From Desulfobacterales bacterium (GTDB lineage: Bacteria > Desulfobacterota > Desulfobacteria > Desulfobacterales > Desulfobacteraceae), in assembly GCA_022361315.1 (NCBI GenBank), contig JAKSBB010000507.1, forward strand, positions 1 to 11,065: a DNA stretch of 11,065 nucleotides. Direction: 5' to 3'. The position numbers were made by a program, and so were the translations under genes. Position 1 is the first letter of the stretch. Every line of letters starts with the position of its first letter. The notes under the pieces were generated by a model. The model was given only the letters and a program-made list of their open reading frames with translations. It was not told the DNA's origin and did no database searches. Of the stretch, positions 1-7,609 are shown in pieces.

Positions 1-2
1 AC

Positions 3-3000
3 CATTCCATCAACAGCATACGGCGACAGACATGGATCGCCATCTTTATATCAGCCGGCCTTTTGCTGGGGTTAATTGTCATTTTTGTATGGGGCCGCGT
101 GCGAAATGCCATTGTGAACGACCGCCTTCGGGTCAGTGAGCTTAAAATCAGTGCCCAACTGGATTACCAGTCGGCGTTGTTGGATGCCATTCCCATACCT
201 ATCTTTGTCAATGATCCGAATGCGGTTTTTACGGCCTGTAACAGGACCTATGAGCAGTTTTTCGGTACTTCGCGGGATGAATCCTTAGGAAAAAAGATGC
301 TGGATCTGGGGCATCTGCCCATGGTGATCCGGGAATCATTTCAGGGTGAGCATGGTGCGCTCATCGCACAAGGCGGCTTCACCCGTGAAGATGTCAGGGT
401 AACGGATTTCGACGACACGGTACACGATATGATGTACTGGCGCAGCACCTTCCAGTTGACGGACGGTACCCCGGGTGGTCTTGTGGGGATTCTGATTGAC
501 ATCACCGAGCGCAAACGGAGTGAACACGAACTGCGCAAGCTTTCCGAAGCCGTGACCCAAAGTCCGGATTCGGTGATGATCACCAACCGGGAGGGGACAA
601 TTGAATATGTAAATCCAAGCTTCATCCGCACAACCGGTTTCACGGCCCGGGAAGCCATCGGGAACTCACCGAATATCATTCAGTCCGGGCGCCATTCCAA
701 GGCATTCTACGAAGAACTTTGGCAAACCATTCTTTCAGGGAACATATGGACCGGTGAGCTGATAAATAAAACAAAAGACGGACGGGAATTCTGGGAAAGA
801 ACCGCCATTGCCCCCATTTTTGATGCCAATGAAACCATCACCCATTTTGTGGCCATAAAAGACGATATCACGGAGTATCGGAAGGCTGAAGAAAAGCTGA
901 AGCAGAGTGAAGAACGGATGAAACTGGCGCTCAAGGGCGGCGATCTGGGGTCCTGGGATGTGGATTTCAAAAACAGCTCCACGATATTCAACCGGCGATG
1001 GGCCCAGATGCTGGGGTATGAGTTGGAGGAAATTGACCAGAGGCAGGATACCTGGATGAACGTGGTCCATCCGGATGACAGGGAACGTGTGGTGGCATTC
1101 GGCGAGGATTTTAAATCCGGAAAAGAACCCAATTACGAGATTGAATACCGATCCGTTGCAAAAAACGGGGATGCCATCTGGGTATTGTCAAAAGGAGAAA
1201 TTGTTGAAAGAGATGAGACCGGAACCGCCACGCGGATGGTGGGTACGGTCATGGATATCACCGAGCGCAAGCGTCTGGAGCAGGAGATTATCCAGGCAAA
1301 AAATACGGCTGAAGCGGCTACCGAGGCAAAGAGCGAATTCCTGGCCAACATGAGTCACGAAATACGAACCCCCATGAACGCTATCATCGGAATGTCGCAC
1401 CTTTGTCTCAGCACCGACATGGACCCCAGACAGCGTGACTACATAGAAAAAGTGTACACCTCGGCCCAGTCCCTCCTGGGTATCATCAACGACATTCTCG
1501 ATTTTTCCAAAATCGAGGCCGGTAAAATGACACTGGAGGCGGTGCCTTTCCGGTTGGAAGAGGTTTTGAACAACCTGGGTAATCTTATTGCGATCAAAGC
1601 CCAGGAAAAAGGATTGGAGTTGCTGTTCGATACCCATCCCGATGTACCGGGAGGATTGGTGGGAGATCCCTTAAGACTGGGGCAGATCCTCCTGAATCTT
1701 GCCGGAAATGCGGTGAAATTTACCGACACGGGGGAGATTGTCGTTCACACGGAGGTGGTGACGATTGACGATGATAAGGTGACGATCCGGTTCGAGGTGC
1801 GTGATACGGGAATCGGCATGAGCACGGAGCAATGCAGCCGGATGTTCCGGTCCTTCTCACAGGCGGACACGTCTACCACCCGAAAGTACGGGGGAACCGG
1901 ACTTGGCCTGGCCATCAGCAAGGAACTCACCGAGTTGATGAACGGGGAAATATGGGTGGAAAGTGTGCCCGGTGCCGGCAGCCGGTTTATCTTCACTGCC
2001 GTGTTCGGCCGCGCCCCGGATCTTGAAACTGAAGCCAGAAAAAAGACCCCGGTGGAACTGGATAATCTCAACGTTCTGGTGGTGGACGACTCTGCCAGTT
2101 CCCGTGAGATCCTGGCGGTGACATTGTCATCGTTTTCATTTCGGGCCACCTGTGTGGAATCCGGACGGGCAGCACTGGAACTGCTTGAAACCCAGTCTGA
2201 AGATGATCCCTTCAAACTGGTTCTGATGGACTGGAAAATGGCGGAGATGGACGGCATTGAAACCTCCCTGCGTATCCGGGAACTGATGGATCCCCGGCAG
2301 ATGCCAACCATCATCATGGTCACCGCATACGGGCGTGAGGAGGTCATGCAGCACGCCAGGGATGCGGGGCTGGAGGGCTTTTTAATTAAGCCCATCACCC
2401 CGTCCACGCTGCTGGATACGATCATGGGCGTATTGGGGGAAGATGGCGGATTCAGAGGGGCTGCGCGTGCCGATGACGCCTGGCAAATCAAACCCCTTGA
2501 GGAAATTCGCGGGGCCCGTCTCCTTCTTGCGGAGGACAATAAAATCAACCAGCAGGTGGCCCAGGAGTTATTAACCAAGGCCGGGTTGAGTGTCACCATA
2601 GTGACCAACGGAAAGGCTGCCATAGAACGTCTGAATAGCGACACCTTTGATGCGGTGTTAATGGATTTGCAAATGCCTGAAATGGACGGCTATGAGGCCA
2701 CCCATGCCATTCGGCGGGAACCTCGGTTCCGGGATTTGCCCATTATTGCCATGACGGCCAATGCCATGGCCGGGGACCGGGAGAAGTGTCTTGAAGCCGG
2801 GATGAATGATCATGTTGCCAAACCCATTGATCCTTCGGTACTCTTTTCCACACTTTTGAAGTGGATTCCTGAAAAGGAGCGTACCGATGGTAACAATGGA
2901 GCTGAACGGGTTGAGCCGGAACCCATCACTCCTCCGGAATCAGACACCACTCTTCCGGACCACCTGGACGGTATCGACATGGAAGAGGGCATACGGCGTG

Positions 3001-3566
3001 TGGGCGGTAACCGGGGATTATATCAAAAACTGCTTCAGGATTTTTATCAGGACCACCACGACGATAACCGGGCCATCCAAGGTGCCCTTGGGAACGGTGA
3101 TTCGGAGGAAGCCAGGCGCCTCGCCCATACCGTAAAAGGGATTGCCGGGTCCATCGGGGCCGCCGGGCTCCAAAAGAATGCGGCTGCTTTGGAGACGGCA
3201 ATTAAACAGGGGGAAATATCGGATGTGCTTCTGGATGCTTTCGGCACATCATTATCGGCGGTTATGACGACACTTGCCCCCCTTTCACGTCAACCGGAAA
3301 AAGCAGTTGGGCAAGATACTGTATCCGAAGGTCATATCCCTGTGGATTGGGAAACGGTGTCGCCGGTTCTGGAAAAACTGGGTGAACAATTGGAGGAATT
3401 GGACCCGGATGCCGAAGAGACTTTAGAGCATCTTCAACCCATGCTCACCGATGAAGATGACAGGAAACGATTAACCCGGATCAAAGCCGAAGTGGATAAT
3501 TTTGCGTATTCCCGGGCCCTTTCACTCCTCAACGACTTAACCGGTCTGTTGAAGGACAAATTATAA
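3..3566 (+). CDS. Hybrid sensor histidine kinase (TM, 3x PAS, HisKA, HATPase, 2x REC, Hpt), 5' partial
   Basis: This is a membrane-bound hybrid kinase that probably autophosphorylates on His and relays phosphate through its own receiver and Hpt domains. The frame is open to the left edge, so the true start lies outside; a TTG at position 63 falls inside a membrane helix (about positions 33-101) and is not a credible start. Numbering residues from that TTG: PAS domains at about 33-150, 158-272 and 285-403, with DITERKR motifs closing the first and third; HisKA with NMSHEIRTPMN and phosphoacceptor H432; HATPase with N-box N549, DTGIGM at 581 and GGTGLGL near 610; REC1 with DD at 675-676 and D723; REC2 with ED at 824-825 and D868; Hpt with AHTVKG, H1022. 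A helical, acidic tail follows (about 1085-1167). REC1 reads KMAEMDG where Pro usually replaces the first Ala. Any periplasmic sensor domain is not visible. The signal sensed is unknown. Confidence 0.95.
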   Translation, partial: HSINSIRRQTWIAIFISAGLLLGLIVIFVWGRVRNAIVNDRLRVSELKISAQLDYQSALLDAIPIPIFVNDPNAVFTACNRTYEQFFGTSRDESLGKKMLDLGHLPMVIRESFQGEHGALIAQGGFTREDVRVTDFDDTVHDMMYWRSTFQLTDGTPGGLVGILIDITERKRSEHELRKLSEAVTQSPDSVMITNREGTIEYVNPSFIRTTGFTAREAIGNSPNIIQSGRHSKAFYEELWQTILSGNIWTGELINKTKDGREFWERTAIAPIFDANETITHFVAIKDDITEYRKAEEKLKQSEERMKLALKGGDLGSWDVDFKNSSTIFNRRWAQMLGYELEEIDQRQDTWMNVVHPDDRERVVAFGEDFKSGKEPNYEIEYRSVAKNGDAIWVLSKGEIVERDETGTATRMVGTVMDITERKRLEQEIIQAKNTAEAATEAKSEFLANMSHEIRTPMNAIIGMSHLCLSTDMDPRQRDYIEKVYTSAQSLLGIINDILDFSKIEAGKMTLEAVPFRLEEVLNNLGNLIAIKAQEKGLELLFDTHPDVPGGLVGDPLRLGQILLNLAGNAVKFTDTGEIVVHTEVVTIDDDKVTIRFEVRDTGIGMSTEQCSRMFRSFSQADTSTTRKYGGTGLGLAISKELTELMNGEIWVESVPGAGSRFIFTAVFGRAPDLETEARKKTPVELDNLNVLVVDDSASSREILAVTLSSFSFRATCVESGRAALELLETQSEDDPFKLVLMDWKMAEMDGIETSLRIRELMDPRQMPTIIMVTAYGREEVMQHARDAGLEGFLIKPITPSTLLDTIMGVLGEDGGFRGAARADDAWQIKPLEEIRGARLLLAEDNKINQQVAQELLTKAGLSVTIVTNGKAAIERLNSDTFDAVLMDLQMPEMDGYEATHAIRREPRFRDLPIIAMTANAMAGDREKCLEAGMNDHVAKPIDPSVLFSTLLKWIPEKERTDGNNGAERVEPEPITPPESDTTLPDHLDGIDMEEGIRRVGGNRGLYQKLLQDFYQDHHDDNRAIQGALGNGDSEEARRLAHTVKGIAGSIGAAGLQKNAAALETAIKQGEISDVLLDAFGTSLSAVMTTLAPLSRQPEKAVGQDTVSEGHIPVDWETVSPVLEKLGEQLEELDPDAEETLEHLQPMLTDEDDRKRLTRIKAEVDNFAYSRALSLLNDLTGLLKDKL

Positions 3567-3604
3567 ACCCAGTTATCAACCCAGCTAAAAATTAGGGGGA
3601 TGCC

Positions 3605-4567
3605 ATGGCCGACGGAAAACAGAAAATTATGGTGGTTGATGATGAACGGTTTAACCTCACCGTTTTAATCGATTTACTCAAACCCATGTATAAAGTGATG
3701 GCCGCCATAGACGGGGAAACAGCCATTCGGACGGCCAAAGGCAAAACCCCGCCGGATCTGATCCTGCTGGATATCATGATGCCTGAAATGGACGGGTATG
3801 AGGTCTGCCGTCAACTGAAGGCGGATGAAGCCACCCGGGATATCCCGGTGATTTTTGTGACGGCACTGGGAGAGGTCTCGGATGAAACAAAAGGCTTTGA
3901 GCTGGGTGCGGTGGATTATATTACCAAACCCATCAGCCCCCCTGTGGTGAAAGCCCGGGTGGCCACCCACCTTAAAATGCGTGAAAATATGCTGGAGCTC
4001 CAGCGGTTGTACAGCATGGCCCTGGATGCAAACCCCATGACGGGACTTCCCGGAAACAACAGCGTGTCAAACCGGATCAGGCAGGCCCTGCAGGACGATG
4101 AAAAGGTCTGTGTGATTTATTCTGATCTGGATAATTTTAAGGCTTTTAACGATAAATACGGCTTTGCCTTGGGGGATGACGCCTTAATGTTCACCGCCAA
4201 TGTATTCAAATCAGCCATTAAAGCGGTGAAGATTCCGGATGCATTTATCGGACATATCGGTGGTGATGATTTTGTCATCGTCGTGCCTTCGGAAAAGGCT
4301 AAAGAAACGGCGGATGAAATCGCAAAACAATTTGATGGAGGCATTTTGCAGTTCTATTCTGATGAAGATACGGCAGCCAAATGCATTCACTCCGTAGATC
4401 GGCAGGGAAATCCCCAGACCTTTCCGATCATGGCTGTCAGCCTGGCCGGCGTGGATTTATCCAACCACGATTATTCCCGGTATGTTCAGGTGAATGATGC
4501 CTGTGCCGGGGCAAAGAAAAAGGCCAAAGCGCTTCCGGGCAGCAGTTTTTATTGTATCGGCGATTAA
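3605..4567 (+). CDS. Response regulator with receiver and GGDEF-family (GGDDF) domain
   Basis: A 320-residue cytoplasmic response regulator. The N-terminal receiver (about residues 5-125) has the VVDDE acidic pocket, phosphoacceptor D56 in LLDIMMPEMDGYEV, VTALG and the conserved Lys in ITKP. A GGDEF-family domain fills about residues 140-318: TGLPGNNSV near its start, then SDLDNFKAFNDKYG and GDDAL as in diguanylate cyclases. The signature at 219-223 is GGDDF, so the catalytic Glu is Asp, and the preceding residues are HI rather than RY. A clear RxxD inhibitory site is not seen. The domain may therefore be a weak cyclase, a nucleotide-binding domain or an inactive output. The ATG follows AGGGGGA (3594-3600) with a 4-nt spacer. 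The gene lies 38 nt after the hybrid kinase with no terminator between, which suggests one operon and makes that kinase the likely phosphodonor. The 38-nt gap holds a short AACCCAG direct repeat. Confidence 0.93.
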   Translation: MADGKQKIMVVDDERFNLTVLIDLLKPMYKVMAAIDGETAIRTAKGKTPPDLILLDIMMPEMDGYEVCRQLKADEATRDIPVIFVTALGEVSDETKGFELGAVDYITKPISPPVVKARVATHLKMRENMLELQRLYSMALDANPMTGLPGNNSVSNRIRQALQDDEKVCVIYSDLDNFKAFNDKYGFALGDDALMFTANVFKSAIKAVKIPDAFIGHIGGDDFVIVVPSEKAKETADEIAKQFDGGILQFYSDEDTAAKCIHSVDRQGNPQTFPIMAVSLAGVDLSNHDYSRYVQVNDACAGAKKKAKALPGSSFYCIGD

Positions 4568-4586
4568 TTAGGTAATTTATGGCCCA

Positions 4587-7430
4587 TCAGTTTTTAGGCC
4601 GGGTCACCTCATCCACCAAATAAAGAATGGACCGGTACGGGATGCCCCCGTGCAATGACAGGCCGATCTCACAGGTTTTACTTGTGGAATAGCCGGCCTC
4701 GCAGGTGCACACATGGGTGTCCAGGTCTGCCAGGGCAGATTCATTGAGTTCCGGAACGGTAAAGCCTTTGTCTCCGGCAAAACCGCAGCAGTAAATCTCC
4801 TCGGGCCACACCACTTCCGTCGCACAGGCACGGGCCAGTTCAAGCAGCCGCTTTTCCAACCCCATCTTCCGGGTGCTGCAGGTGGGGTGCAGGGCAACCC
4901 TGGCCTGTTTCGGGGTAAATTCCAGGCGATCCATCAGAAATCTCAGGACAAATTCAACCGGTTCATACACCGGTATGCTGTCCTCAAAGAAGGCTTTTAT
5001 CCGCATCAGGCAGGGGCTGGTATCGCAGAGGAAGGGGATGGTGCCGTTTTCTGAGATTTTTAGAACGGCCTGCTGAAGCTCGTCCGCTTTTTTATCGGCA
5101 ATGTCGGGGAATCCTTTGCTCTCAAATGCCTGGCCGCAGCAGAGGCGGTCAAGATTCTCCGGATAGATCACCTGGTAGCCGGCTTTTTTCAGCAGAGAGG
5201 CGGTTTTGGCGGGCAGTGCATCCGGCTCCGTGTCTTTCTGTGAGGGACCGCCCATGGCCCGGCTGGCGCAACTGGGAAAATAGATGACCTTTAACGGCGC
5301 CTTGGGATCTGCGGGTTCCGGTGTTACTTCCGGGCCTCCCCGCGGCATTTCCCGGTTCCACCGGGGCAGTTTATTCAGCAACAGTTTACCCGCCACACCG
5401 GATGCACCCTCCATAAAAGGAGCCCCGGTGAGAGCATGCAGGCGGTCCGCACCGTTGAGGCCACGTCGGACAGTATGGGTCACCGAATCAAAATGATCTG
5501 ATACGGCTTCGGCAATTTTTTGTGACAGGGGGCCGTTGGCCTCCTGCCGGAGGGCCTTGACCATTTTGCCGGTATCAATGGCCACGGGGCATCGGGTGCC
5601 GCAAAGGCCGTCAGCGGCGCAGGTGTCTGGTCCCGGGTATTGGTAGCTTTGGGCCAGTCTTTTAATGGACCGACCTTTCAGGGGGCCCGAATTGTTTCCT
5701 CCAGCCAACATCTTCCGGGATAATTCTCTGCGTCCGGCGATGCGCTGTCTCGGGGTGAAGGTGAGATGCCTGGATGGGCAGACCGGTTCACAGAAACCGC
5801 ATTCAATGCATTTGTCCGCAATTTCATGGGTGGCAGGCATGGATTTGAGATCACGGATATGGGCATCCGGGTCCGGGTTGATGATGACACCGGGGTTCAG
5901 GATATTATCCGGGTCGAAAATGGTTTTAATCTCCTGCATGAGATCAAAGGCAGCTTTGCCCCACTCCTTTTCCACAAAGGGGGCCATGTTTCTGCCGGTG
6001 CCGTGTTCTGCTTTGAGCGATCCGTCGTAGCGGTCCACCGTCATTTCCACCACCTCTGCCATGAAACGGCTGTACCGGTCCACCTCAGCCGGGGCTGAGA
6101 AATCCTGGGTAAAGACAAAGTGAAGATTGCCTTCAAATGCATGGCCGAAGATAATGGCTTCGGTGTATCCGTATTTTTCAAAAAGTGCCTGGAGATCCAG
6201 GGCAGCATCGGCAAGGTGGGCAAGGGGAAAGGCCACATCTTCAATGATAACGGTGGTACCGGTCTCCCGCACAGCACCCACTGCGGGGAAAAGGCCTTTT
6301 CGGATATTCCACAGGGACTGGCACTCAAAAGGATTGGTGGAAAAGTCCACCGGCCTGACGGTATCGAAGTTCGCCAGTGCATCGGTGATCCGTTCAACCT
6401 GTTCCGTCAGCTTCTCCGGAGTATTGGCCCGGGTTTCCACCAGAAGTGCCGTGACCGAGGGGGCCAGGTCTTTGAGATAATCGGGCATTCCCGGTTTTCC
6501 ATCCACCGAGGCAAGGCTGGCCCGGTCCATGATTTCTGCGGCATCCACAGGGCACTCCCGGAGTACGGGCACGGCCCGGCAGGCGTCGGCCATATCTGAA
6601 AAGAAAATCAGGGCGGTGGCTTTGTGGGGATGTTCATCTACGGTGCGCAGAACGGCGCTGGAAATAAAGGCGAGGGTCCCTTCGGAACCGATCATAAGAT
6701 GGGCCATGATATCCAGAGGATCATCAAAATCCACCAGGGCGTTGAGGCTGTATCCTGTGGTATTCTTAATTTTAAACTTGTGGCGGATACGGTGCTCCAG
6801 CTCCGGATCAGCAAGTATTTTCTTCCGGAGTCCGGAGAGGCGTTCCAATAAACCGGCATGACTTTTCCTGAAGGCGGCACAACTCAAATCATCACCGGTA
6901 TCGATCATTGTCCCGTCGGCAAGGATCAGGCGGATACTATCCAGGGTCTGGTAAGAGTTCTGGGAAACCCCGCAACACATGCCGCTGGCATTGTTGGCCA
7001 GTATGCCTCCGATTTTGGCCGAGTCAATGGATGCCGGATCGGGGCCGATTTTCCGGTCGAAGCCGGCCAGGCGGCGATTGACATTTCCCCCGATCAAACC
7101 CGGTTCCACCCTTATGCGGCGGGCATTGTCATAGATGTGAAAGCGGTTCCATCCCCGTCCCAGCCGAACCAGTACGGAATCTGTCACAGACTGGCCGGAC
7201 AGGCTGGTACCGGCAGCCCTGAAGGTGACTGAAATTCCGCGCTTCTGGGATTCCCGGAGAATCAGGCGGACCTGTGCTTCGTTGGTCACATCCACAATAA
7301 CCTGGGGGGTCAGGCTGTAGAAACTGGCATCGCTGCCGATGGCCACGCACTGGAGAGGATCGGTTATGATTCGCTCCCGGGGCAGAAGCCGGCGAATTTC
7401 ACCATAGAATTCCTGATATTCTTTTTTCAT
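4587..7430 (-). CDS. FAD-binding and (Fe-S)-binding dehydrogenase, Dld-II/YdiJ type (probable D-lactate or D-2-hydroxyacid dehydrogenase)
   Basis: A GlcD-like flavin domain fused to a GlcF-like Fe-S/CCG domain, 947 residues, close to Dld-II proteins. These oxidise D-lactate or related D-2-hydroxyacids and pass electrons to an acceptor, probably at the inner face of the membrane. Numbering from 7430: FAD-binding domain about 25-175, with RAAGTSLSGQS and IGPDPAS..GGILANNASGM; FAD-linked oxidase C-terminal domain about 205-515, with HGTGR at H476; ferredoxin-type C541, C544, C547, C551P; a second motif C604, C610, C614P in which Asp replaces one Cys; then CCG motifs at C764-C765 and C881-C882, with FPSC and HPTC segments between. 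No signal peptide is visible. An in-frame ATG at 7469 would add 13 residues, but ATG 7430 has GGAG five nt upstream and is preferred. The gene is convergent with the GGDDF regulator (19-nt gap) and divergent from the alcohol dehydrogenase. The substrate is inferred; D-2-hydroxyglutarate or glycolate are alternatives. Confidence 0.9.
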   Translation of the reverse strand: MKKEYQEFYGEIRRLLPRERIITDPLQCVAIGSDASFYSLTPQVIVDVTNEAQVRLILRESQKRGISVTFRAAGTSLSGQSVTDSVLVRLGRGWNRFHIYDNARRIRVEPGLIGGNVNRRLAGFDRKIGPDPASIDSAKIGGILANNASGMCCGVSQNSYQTLDSIRLILADGTMIDTGDDLSCAAFRKSHAGLLERLSGLRKKILADPELEHRIRHKFKIKNTTGYSLNALVDFDDPLDIMAHLMIGSEGTLAFISSAVLRTVDEHPHKATALIFFSDMADACRAVPVLRECPVDAAEIMDRASLASVDGKPGMPDYLKDLAPSVTALLVETRANTPEKLTEQVERITDALANFDTVRPVDFSTNPFECQSLWNIRKGLFPAVGAVRETGTTVIIEDVAFPLAHLADAALDLQALFEKYGYTEAIIFGHAFEGNLHFVFTQDFSAPAEVDRYSRFMAEVVEMTVDRYDGSLKAEHGTGRNMAPFVEKEWGKAAFDLMQEIKTIFDPDNILNPGVIINPDPDAHIRDLKSMPATHEIADKCIECGFCEPVCPSRHLTFTPRQRIAGRRELSRKMLAGGNNSGPLKGRSIKRLAQSYQYPGPDTCAADGLCGTRCPVAIDTGKMVKALRQEANGPLSQKIAEAVSDHFDSVTHTVRRGLNGADRLHALTGAPFMEGASGVAGKLLLNKLPRWNREMPRGGPEVTPEPADPKAPLKVIYFPSCASRAMGGPSQKDTEPDALPAKTASLLKKAGYQVIYPENLDRLCCGQAFESKGFPDIADKKADELQQAVLKISENGTIPFLCDTSPCLMRIKAFFEDSIPVYEPVEFVLRFLMDRLEFTPKQARVALHPTCSTRKMGLEKRLLELARACATEVVWPEEIYCCGFAGDKGFTVPELNESALADLDTHVCTCEAGYSTSKTCEIGLSLHGGIPYRSILYLVDEVTRPKN

Positions 7431-7435
7431 TGATT

Positions 7436-7439
7436 CTCC
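7436..7439 (-). promoter_or_regulatory. Shine-Dalgarno site selecting the start at 7430
   Basis: On the minus strand GGAG is followed by AATCA and then ATG, an ideal 5-nt spacer. The alternative upstream ATG at 7469 has only a weak AGGG about 11 nt away. This is why the shorter form of the FAD/Fe-S dehydrogenase was chosen. Confidence 0.65.
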
Positions 7440-7488
7440 GGATATAAATTGAATTTCGCGGTTTGGCATGTGCTTCGTACCCTAATAG

Positions 7489-7538
7489 TTTTAGCAAAAT
7501 GAAAGGGATGAATAAAGGGCTGTTGAGGATTTTAGCAA
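7489..7538. repeat. Pair of 9-bp direct repeats, TTTTAGCAA, in the divergent intergenic region
   Basis: TTTTAGCAA occurs at 7489-7497 and again at 7530-7538, 41 bp apart start to start, close to four helical turns. On the minus strand each copy reads TTGCTAAAA, which partly resembles a -35 element for the dehydrogenase gene. The spacing would suit two protomers of a regulator binding the same face of DNA. In an AT-rich intergenic stretch a chance pair is possible, and no regulator is identified. Confidence 0.4.
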
Positions 7539-7542
7539 GTGT

Positions 7543-7569
7543 TTGACCTCCGGGGCAAATGGGTATAAG
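7543..7569 (+). promoter_or_regulatory. Candidate sigma-70 promoter for the alcohol dehydrogenase
   Basis: TTGACC (7543-7548) matches the -35 consensus at five of six positions and TATAAG (7564-7569) matches the -10 at five of six. The spacer is 15 nt, shorter than the usual 16-18, so the call is tentative. Transcription would begin near 7576, giving a leader of about 34 nt before the ATG at 7610. No equally good promoter was found for the divergent dehydrogenase on the minus strand. Confidence 0.45.
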
Positions 7570-7581
7570 GAGTTTACCCAT
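7559..7581. promoter_or_regulatory. Operator-like inverted repeat overlapping the candidate -10 element
   Basis: ATGGGTA (7559-7565) and TACCCAT (7575-7581) are perfect 7-bp inverted arms around a 9-nt centre TAAGGAGTT. The element covers the candidate -10 box and start point, the usual place for a repressor operator. As RNA it could form a hairpin that exposes an AAGGAG sequence in its loop, followed by a three-codon reading frame (ATG AAT CCA TAG at 7585-7596). Either role is inferred. Confidence 0.4.
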
Positions 7582-7609
7582 AACATGAATCCATAGAATA
7601 GGTATCCCA

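Noticed and set aside
1745..2644. A 299-codon open frame on the minus strand inside the first hybrid kinase
   Set aside because: Its product is Ser/Arg-rich and low in recognisable motifs, and the plus frame here encodes well-conserved HATPase and receiver domains. It is a codon-use shadow.
3566..3584. AACCCAG repeated twice with a 12-bp period between the kinase and regulator genes
   Set aside because: The repeat is only 7 bp, sits in a 38-nt intra-operon gap, and has no known function; chance is the simpler explanation.
4561..4605. Possible terminator between the convergent regulator and dehydrogenase genes
   Set aside because: Only a 4-bp GGCC stem with a long loop can be drawn, with no proper T run after it on either strand.
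7430..7469. N-terminal extension of the FAD/Fe-S dehydrogenase starting at 7469
   Set aside because: The upstream ATG has a poor ribosome site, whereas the ATG at 7430 has GGAG at ideal spacing; the extra 13 residues show no signal peptide or motif.
7465..7480. A TGGCA-containing stretch resembling a sigma-54 promoter
   Set aside because: TGGCATG is present, but the GC expected at the -12 position is absent at the right spacing.
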